From: Lachnospiraceae bacterium UBA1251
GTDB taxonomy: Bacteria > Bacillota > Clostridia > Lachnospirales > Lachnospiraceae
NCBI GenBank assembly: GCA_002308255.1
Contig: DBVZ01000112.1
Location: 1 to 27,905 of the forward strand
Direction: 5' to 3'
Length of the DNA stretch: 27,905 nt
Every line of letters begins with the position of its first letter. Positions within the stretch are counted from its first letter, which is position 1. The position numbers and the translations under genes were made by a program. Under the pieces are notes generated by a model. It did not search any database. It was not told the DNA's origin and saw only the letters and a program-made list of their open reading frames with translations. Shown here piece after piece: positions 22,742 through 27,905 of the stretch.

Positions 22742-23392
22742 ATGAAACTGACAGCTGACCGATCCGTCACTTCAAAACGTCTCCGCGACGCAATGAGCCG
22801 GGCGGATATCCGCGCCTCCGAACTGGCGCGGATCACCGGTATCAATAAAGCTTCTATTTCCCAGTACCTCAAGGGTTCCCATACGCCATCCAACTTCAGC
22901 GCCGCAAAGATCGCTCCGATACTTCGGGTAAGTCCCGTCTGGCTGATGGGTTTTGACGTTCCGATGGATCCTTCCGAACAGGGGCGTTCGGGCCGGAAAA
23001 AAGTCGAGCTGCGCAGGCAGTATCCCATCCTCGACGGCGTCTCGGGCGGGAAGCCGGTCACAACGAACGGGAACCGCAGCAATCACGTCAACAACGTCCT
23101 CAATATTCCCGCCGATTATGTTCTTCTTGTGGAAGATCCTTCCATGACGGGAAGATGCATTTCCGTCGGTGACGTGCTGTTTATACGGAGCCAGGAAATG
23201 ATCTCTGACGGGGAGCTCATGATCCTCTCAAGAGATGACCGGCTTCTCCTCAAAAGAGCATGGCTCGACGATGCCACCCGGATCCTTTCCCTTGCGGACG
23301 ACGGCGACGGCAAACCGGAGATCATCCTTCCGGAAAATCAGACAGCGATCACTGTCATCGGCAGAGTGATCGCTGTTCAGCACGCATTATAA
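22742..23392 (+). CDS. HTH transcriptional repressor with S24 (LexA/CI-like) peptidase domain
   Basis: This 216-residue regulator has an N-terminal XRE helix-turn-helix (about 24-50, ASELARITGINKASISQYLKG) and a C-terminal S24 domain. Ser134 in VEDPSMTG and Lys171 in LLLKRAW form the expected Ser-Lys dyad, with SVGDVLFIR between. The likely self-cleavage site, usually Ala-Gly, reads VSGGKP (about 100-105), so cleavage would fall at Gly-Gly. Such proteins are normally inactivated through RecA-stimulated self-cleavage on DNA damage. It is the only protein-coding gene on the plus strand. The ATG at 22742 has no convincing ribosome binding site. Divergent partner: the DUF739 protein. No phage structural or integration gene is nearby. 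Confidence 0.88.
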   Translation: MKLTADRSVTSKRLRDAMSRADIRASELARITGINKASISQYLKGSHTPSNFSAAKIAPILRVSPVWLMGFDVPMDPSEQGRSGRKKVELRRQYPILDGVSGGKPVTTNGNRSNHVNNVLNIPADYVLLVEDPSMTGRCISVGDVLFIRSQEMISDGELMILSRDDRLLLKRAWLDDATRILSLADDGDGKPEIILPENQTAITVIGRVIAVQHAL

Positions 23393-23394
23393 AA

Positions 23395-23417
23395 CGGTCC
23401 GGCTCTGCGCCGGACCG
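23395..23417. terminator. Bidirectional terminator between the S24 and prolyl-isomerase genes
   Basis: CGGTCCGGC (23395-23403) and GCCGGACCG (23409-23417) form a 9-bp G/C stem with a 5-base loop. T-rich sequence follows on the plus strand (from 23420), and TTTTA follows on the minus strand. It sits between two convergent genes and can serve both. Confidence 0.85.
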
Positions 23418-23431
23418 CCGTTTCTTCATTT

Positions 23432-24649
23432 TCAGTTATTATCCTGCGTCAGATCTGCATCTTCCGCTTCCGCCTCTTCGGCACTCACTTCCGTGACATT
23501 CGCTGCCGAGATCACCAGTTCCACCGCCACGTTATTGAGTGCGGCGTAATCGATCTGTGTATCGGAGATTCCCAATCCGTTGGCTTCTTCCCTGCTCGAG
23601 ATCTCATTGATCGCCAGCAGCTCTTTCACTTTTTCCTCCAGCATGGGAGTATCGAACGGCACGCCTTCTTTGGTCAGTATGTAATCCGCAACCAGTTCCC
23701 TCTTTACATAGTCCTTTGCCGCATCTGAGAAATAGGATTCCGTAATGCCGTTTTCCTGCATAAACGTATCCAGCGTCGTATTGTAATACGCGGACGCCAT
23801 ATACTCAAGCTGTTCCCTGACCATCGCCGCGTATTTATCGATCAGATTCTGCGGATACTGAAGGAACTCCGCCGAAGAGAGCGTCTCTTCCCATACCGCG
23901 GAATGGAGCTCGGAATCGCTGTCTTTATTATATTCTTCCTGCAGCTGCGCGCGGACTCCTTCATAGTACTCCGCGACAGTCTTATACTCTGTATTTGCAG
24001 CCACCCATTCATCCGAAGGCTCCGTGAGGCTCTCGCTCACGCCGTTGATCTTCACGGCAAAATGGGCTTCCTTGCCTCCCAGATCCGCACTGTAGCCTTC
24101 CGGGAAATTCACGACCACTTCCACTTCGTCTCCGGCTTTATAGCCGATCAGCTGCTCCTCGAAATCATCCACGAACGTATGGGATCCGATCAGGAGCTCA
24201 TAGCTTTCCGCGCTGCCTCCCTCAAACGCGACACCGTCAACAGTCCCCACATAACCGATATCCGCCACCATTCCGTCTGCAATCACGGTATCCGGAGGCA
24301 TTTCCACGGTAAAGATCTCAAGATCGGAGGCGACACGGTTGTCCACATCCTCGTCTGTGACTGTCATCATGTACTTTTTAAACTCTTTTCCGTGATATTC
24401 CGGGAGATTGACAAAAGCTTCGATCCCGGCTTCCTCGACGGTCTTGTCCACGACAGGGGTATTGTCCGTTTCTTCTTCCTCCGCCAGCGGATTCTCCGCC
24501 GTCGCTTCCGGCAGCTCCTCTTCCGTTTCGCTTTCTGTATTCACGGAATCCGCCGGCTTGCTCTCCTCGCCCTGAGATGCAGTATTTCCGCCGCAGGCGG
24601 TTATCATAAGACTCATCACAATAACTGCGATCAGTGTTTTTTTCTTCAT
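23432..24649 (-). CDS. Trigger-factor-like FKBP prolyl isomerase lipoprotein
   Basis: This is a membrane-anchored, extracytoplasmic folding factor. The 405-residue precursor begins MKKKTLIAV and has a lipobox ending in ITAC (Cys19). An acidic, Ser/Thr-rich tether (about 20-75) follows. The FKBP-type domain (about 120-206) contains VADIGYVGTVDGVAFEGGSA and FEEQLIGYKAGDEVEVVVNFPEGY, the latter resembling the trigger factor isomerase core. A long helical region (about 215-380) resembles the trigger factor C-terminal chaperone arms. The ribosome-binding N-domain is missing, as expected for an exported version. The frame is open to 24721, but the ATG at 24649 follows an AAGGAG site and starts the signal peptide. 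It lies 94 bases after the GH13 gene. Confidence 0.88.
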   Translation of the reverse strand: MKKKTLIAVIVMSLMITACGGNTASQGEESKPADSVNTESETEEELPEATAENPLAEEEETDNTPVVDKTVEEAGIEAFVNLPEYHGKEFKKYMMTVTDEDVDNRVASDLEIFTVEMPPDTVIADGMVADIGYVGTVDGVAFEGGSAESYELLIGSHTFVDDFEEQLIGYKAGDEVEVVVNFPEGYSADLGGKEAHFAVKINGVSESLTEPSDEWVAANTEYKTVAEYYEGVRAQLQEEYNKDSDSELHSAVWEETLSSAEFLQYPQNLIDKYAAMVREQLEYMASAYYNTTLDTFMQENGITESYFSDAAKDYVKRELVADYILTKEGVPFDTPMLEEKVKELLAINEISSREEANGLGISDTQIDYAALNNVAVELVISAANVTEVSAEEAEAEDADLTQDNN

Positions 24650-24691
24650 TCCCTGCTCCTTTTCACACTTCGGTCTATTGTACGGCCTCAT

Positions 24692-24713
24692 CCGGCGGAT
24701 CGTATCCTGCCGG
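24692..24713. promoter_or_regulatory. Hairpin upstream of the lipoprotein gene
   Basis: CCGGCGGAT (24692-24700) pairs with ATCCTGCCGG (24704-24713) apart from one bulged base, leaving a 3-base loop. No T run follows on the minus strand, so it is a poor terminator. A TACAAT -10-like element lies at 24677-24682, and the stem would cover its -35 region, where only a poor match is seen. Confidence 0.35.
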
Positions 24714-24743
24714 GCCGTCATTCACTTTACCGCAAGAATGTGT

Positions 24744-26861
24744 TTACTTTGTGAAATCCGCAGGATCCGTATTCCAGACATAGACCGCCGCTTCCTGCGC
24801 CTCACAGCGCACCTGCATCATGCCGCCCGTAACCGGAACCCGGATCATAAAATCATCCGTCCCGTCCGCGGCTGTCTGCAGGACTCTCTTCATACTTCCG
24901 TTAATATTCCTCAAAAGACCTGTCTCCCATACCGGAATTGTCTGATCCTGTTCCGTAAGGCCGGTATGAACCGTACAGATGATCCTTTCCTTGTCTGTAA
25001 ATCTTCCGAAGCAGATAAAATCGTCACTGCAGCAGATCAATTTCAGAGAGCCTTTGCGAAGTGCTTTATACTTCCGGTGAACAGAGATCGCCTTTTTATA
25101 AAAAGCCAGCAGTTCCCGGTTCTCGTTTCCCCAGGGATATGTGCGGCGGCTGTCGGGATCGGTAAATCCCGTGACGCCTGCCTCATCCCCGTAATACAGG
25201 GTCGGCGCGCCGCTCCAGGTCATCTGCAGCACGATCGCCATTCTCATGACCGGGAAGGAAATACCTTCTCCCGCGGCATTGCTCCCCAGGAAAGAAGCTC
25301 TTCCGACTTTGCGGTTCGTTCTGGTCAGGAAACGGGAATGATCGTGATTCGACAGCTGGTTCATCGCACACAGCAGGGAGGATGTCCCGAACTGGCACAT
25401 TCTCAGCTTCATCGTTTCAAAGAAAGTATAGCCGTCTCCGATCAGCTCCGGCGAGGAAGCGTCCGAATGCTTCTCCATTCCGGTCAGGAAATAGGAAACC
25501 GGATCCATGAATGCGTCATAGTTCATGACCGTATCCCACTCTCCGCCCAGAAGATAAGAGGAGGCATCGCCGTAATGCTCCGCGAGGATCAGCGCTTCCG
25601 GATTCGCTTTGCGGACCCTGCTTCGGAAAAACTGCCAGAACCTGTGATTGAAATCCTTGTCATATCCGAGATCCGCCGCGACATCCAGTCTCCACCCGTC
25701 CGCGTGATACGGGGCTGAAACCCATTTTTCCGCGATCTCCATGATCTCTTCCCGAAGCTGCGGGGAATCTTCATGCGCCAGTTTCGGCAGCGTGCTGTTG
25801 CCCCACCAGAAATCACAGCTGTCGTTGTCCGGCCAGCCGAGGGGGTTGGAAAAACGGAAATAGGAGCGATAGGGGCTGTCCCAGTTGTGATAGGCGCCCG
25901 GTCTGGCCCACTCGACATCTTTATAGATGCCTTCCTGATCATACCACTTGTTAAAAGACCCGCAGTGATTGAAGACGCCGTCCAGAAGGACACGGATTTC
26001 TCTTTTGTGTGCTTCTTCGATCAGCTTCTGCAGCAGTGCGTCGGAAGCGGCAAGATTTTCCGGGTCCGTCGTGCGGACACGGTACTTTTCAAGAGGGTTT
26101 CTGCTGTCCGAATCATGGACGATCTTTCCGAAATGCGGATCGACATGTGCGTAATCCTGCGTATCATATTTATGGTTCGAGGGCGATACGAAAATGGGAT
26201 TGAGATAGAGCACTTCAATCCCCAGATCCTGCAGATAATCCAACTTGTCGATAATGCCCTGGAGATCGCCTCCGTAAAACCTGTGAACGTCGAGACTCTT
26301 CGGGAAGGAGTTCCAGTCATCGACTTTCCTGACTTTTCTCCCCAGATAGATGTACTCTCCGTCTTCCACGTCATTGGAAGGATCCCCGTTGCAGAAACGG
26401 TCCGTAAAAATCTGATACATGACCGCTCCCTGTGCCCATTCCGGGACATGATACCCCGGGGCGAAATGGAACGGGTAGTACCACTCATCGCCTGCCGTCA
26501 GGCCCATCCTGCTGTAGCGCCAGATCTTTCCGTCGCGCCGCAGCTCAAAATCATATTCCGTAGGTTCGCGGCCCGCCATAAATGAGGCCTCGTAAAAATC
26601 ATAGCCGTCCTTACGGTAGATGGCCTCCATTTCCACATATTTAATTCTGTCGCCGTTGCCGCTGAGCCTCAGCCACACCTCGTCGACATTGTCCGCCAGC
26701 GTGCGGATCCTTACCTTCACGGGATCACCGGGTTCCGCCTCCTGCGGGATGCGGTAATACTCCGACTCATCCGCAAAGACAGCGCGCCCGCAGAACAGCG
26801 GGCGCATTCTGTATTTGACTCTCCGCGTGTTTTCCGGCATTTTTCTTCCGTCTTTAAGCAC
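24744..26861 (-). CDS. GH13 alpha-glucan hydrolase, neopullulanase/cyclomaltodextrinase type
   Basis: This enzyme hydrolyses alpha-1,4 (and perhaps alpha-1,6) links of short maltodextrins. It lacks a signal peptide, so it probably acts in the cytoplasm on imported oligosaccharides. The 705-residue protein has an N-terminal beta-sandwich of CBM34 type (about 20-135). The barrel then shows DGVFNH (294-299), GWRLDVA with nucleophile Asp393, ILAEHYGD with acid/base Glu428, and LSNHDHSRF with Asp507. The fifth region reads LPKLAHED, and TLYYGDEAGVTGFTDPDSRRTYPW follows. The N-domain plus FYGGDLQGI-like entry places it with GH13_20-type enzymes. The start is GTG at 26861 because GGAGG lies five to six bases upstream; the ATG at codon 8 has no such site. 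It follows ftsH by 45 bases. Confidence 0.9.
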   Translation of the reverse strand: MLKDGRKMPENTRRVKYRMRPLFCGRAVFADESEYYRIPQEAEPGDPVKVRIRTLADNVDEVWLRLSGNGDRIKYVEMEAIYRKDGYDFYEASFMAGREPTEYDFELRRDGKIWRYSRMGLTAGDEWYYPFHFAPGYHVPEWAQGAVMYQIFTDRFCNGDPSNDVEDGEYIYLGRKVRKVDDWNSFPKSLDVHRFYGGDLQGIIDKLDYLQDLGIEVLYLNPIFVSPSNHKYDTQDYAHVDPHFGKIVHDSDSRNPLEKYRVRTTDPENLAASDALLQKLIEEAHKREIRVLLDGVFNHCGSFNKWYDQEGIYKDVEWARPGAYHNWDSPYRSYFRFSNPLGWPDNDSCDFWWGNSTLPKLAHEDSPQLREEIMEIAEKWVSAPYHADGWRLDVAADLGYDKDFNHRFWQFFRSRVRKANPEALILAEHYGDASSYLLGGEWDTVMNYDAFMDPVSYFLTGMEKHSDASSPELIGDGYTFFETMKLRMCQFGTSSLLCAMNQLSNHDHSRFLTRTNRKVGRASFLGSNAAGEGISFPVMRMAIVLQMTWSGAPTLYYGDEAGVTGFTDPDSRRTYPWGNENRELLAFYKKAISVHRKYKALRKGSLKLICCSDDFICFGRFTDKERIICTVHTGLTEQDQTIPVWETGLLRNINGSMKRVLQTAADGTDDFMIRVPVTGGMMQVRCEAQEAAVYVWNTDPADFTK

Positions 26862-26906
26862 GCTTTCCTCCGATTTCTCTCACTTTGGCAGCCGTGCTGC
26901 CGTGAT

Positions 26907-27905
26907 TTATTCCGCAGTCAGTTCCGGGCGTTCTTCAAACAGTGCCTCAAACTCTTCCCGGCTGATCTTTTCTTTTTCAAGCAGCTGCTCCGCGCACCGT
27001 TCCAGAACGCCGCGGTGTTCCAGGATGATCGCTTTCGCTTTGTCGTAGCACTCCGTTATGATGCGCTGCACTTCATTGTCGATCTCCATCGCCTTGGATT
27101 CGGAGAAGCTGCGGGTCCGCTCGAAGTCGCGGCCGATGAATACTTCGTTTTCATCGCTGTCATACGAGACCAGCCCCAGTTTTTCCGACATGCCGTAGCG
27201 CATGACCATCGCTCTCGCGGTCGCCGTACATCCCTTGATATCCTGGGAAGCACCGGTCGTGATATCATCAAAAACCAGTTCCTCGGCGATCCTTCCGCCC
27301 AGTCCCACCATAATATTCTGGAGCATCCTGCCGCGGGTATTGAAGAGCTCATCCTTCTCCGGCAGAGGCATCGTGTAGCCTGCCGCTCCGATTCCTGTCG
27401 GAATAATGGATACCGAGTAGACCGGTCCCACATCCGGCAGTACATGGAAGAGGATCGCATGACCCGCCTCATGATAGGCCGTGATCCGCTTATCCTTATC
27501 GGAAATGACTTTGCTCTTCTTTTCCTGCCCGATCCCGACTTTGACAAAGGCATCCTTGATGTCGTTCTGCACAATATAGACACGATCGGATTTCGCTGCG
27601 TTGATCGCCGCCTCGTTGAGCAGATTCTCGAGATCCGCTCCCGTAAATCCGGCTGTCGTCCGGGCAACCTCATCAAGATGTACATCATCCGCAAGCGGTT
27701 TATTCTTCGCGTGAACGGCGAGGATCTCCTCTCTTCCCCGCACATCCGGAGCGCCGACGTATACTTTTCTGTCAAACCGTCCGGGACGCAAAATAGCCGG
27801 ATCCAGAATGTCGACACGGTTCGTCGCCGCCATGACGATGATCCCTTCATTAACGCCGAATCCGTCCATTTCAACGAGCAGCTGGTTCAGCGTCTGCTCA
27901 CGCTC
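26907..27905 (-). CDS. ftsH: ATP-dependent zinc metalloprotease FtsH, C-terminal part (runs off window)
   Basis: FtsH is a membrane-bound AAA+ protease that degrades misfolded membrane proteins and regulators. The reading frame is open to base 27905, so the membrane segments and Walker motifs lie outside. The visible 332 residues start with QTLNQLLVEMDGF and the second region of homology (TNRVDILDPAILRPGRFDR). The protease domain has the zinc motif HEAGH and the third ligand Asp in TTGASQDIKG. The C-terminal coiled segment ends ERPELTAE. A GGCAG/CTGCC hairpin (26887-26901) without a T run follows the stop, then the GH13 gene, so read-through is possible. Confidence 0.97.
   Translation of the reverse strand, partial: EREQTLNQLLVEMDGFGVNEGIIVMAATNRVDILDPAILRPGRFDRKVYVGAPDVRGREEILAVHAKNKPLADDVHLDEVARTTAGFTGADLENLLNEAAINAAKSDRVYIVQNDIKDAFVKVGIGQEKKSKVISDKDKRITAYHEAGHAILFHVLPDVGPVYSVSIIPTGIGAAGYTMPLPEKDELFNTRGRMLQNIMVGLGGRIAEELVFDDITTGASQDIKGCTATARAMVMRYGMSEKLGLVSYDSDENEVFIGRDFERTRSFSESKAMEIDNEVQRIITECYDKAKAIILEHRGVLERCAEQLLEKEKISREEFEALFEERPELTAE

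Overview
The window looks like chromosomal DNA of a moderately high-GC Clostridia member, most likely Lachnospiraceae (inference). The pointers are the LL-diaminopimelate aminotransferase route to lysine, strong AGGAGG-type ribosome binding sites, a lipoprotein version of trigger factor, a DUF739/S24 regulator pair, and a RICIN-domain exoprotein of a kind I associate with gut Clostridia. Nearly everything is on the minus strand; only a tRNA-Ser(CGA) and one S24-type repressor read on the plus strand. No CRISPR array, transposase, integrase or phage structural gene is seen.

Layout, from low to high coordinates (transcription runs mostly right to left). 1-284: N-terminus of NADP-type glutamate dehydrogenase, with its own promoter and a palindromic leader. 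440-6454: a tightly spaced six-gene directon, read in the order class I aminotransferase, HisC-like aminotransferase, COG2426 membrane protein, cis-prenyltransferase (UppS family), trans-polyprenyl diphosphate synthase, DapL. 6579-8520: tyrS and a NUDIX hydrolase, each with its own promoter. 8556-8746: two antiparallel overlapping promoters, tRNA-Ser and a terminator. 8745-11699: TadA, a HAD phosphatase and a large double-HTH protein of unknown function. 11857-14085: a secreted protein with two beta-trefoil (RICIN) domains and a lysozyme-like C-terminus. 14375-18154: a heterodimeric ABC exporter with one degenerate ATP site and a terminator hairpin between its promoter and start codon. 18298-20733: a bifunctional class A penicillin-binding protein. 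20854-22122: MetY. 22327-23392: a divergent pair of regulators (DUF739 HTH and S24 LexA/CI-like) around an operator-like region. 23432-24649: trigger-factor-like prolyl isomerase lipoprotein. 24744-26861: GH13 alpha-glucan hydrolase. 26907-27905: C-terminal part of FtsH.

The genes group around three themes. Glutamate supply and transamination: GdhA, DapL, HisC and the class I aminotransferase. Envelope building: DapL (precursor for lysine/meso-diaminopimelate), the prenyl transferases (lipid carrier type), the class A PBP, the lipoprotein foldase and the RICIN exoprotein. Housekeeping and quality control: TyrS, TadA, tRNA-Ser, NUDIX and FtsH. The least explained parts are the stand-alone S24/DUF739 switch, the 575-residue double-HTH protein, the divergent UppS in a non-standard locus, and the ABC exporter leader.
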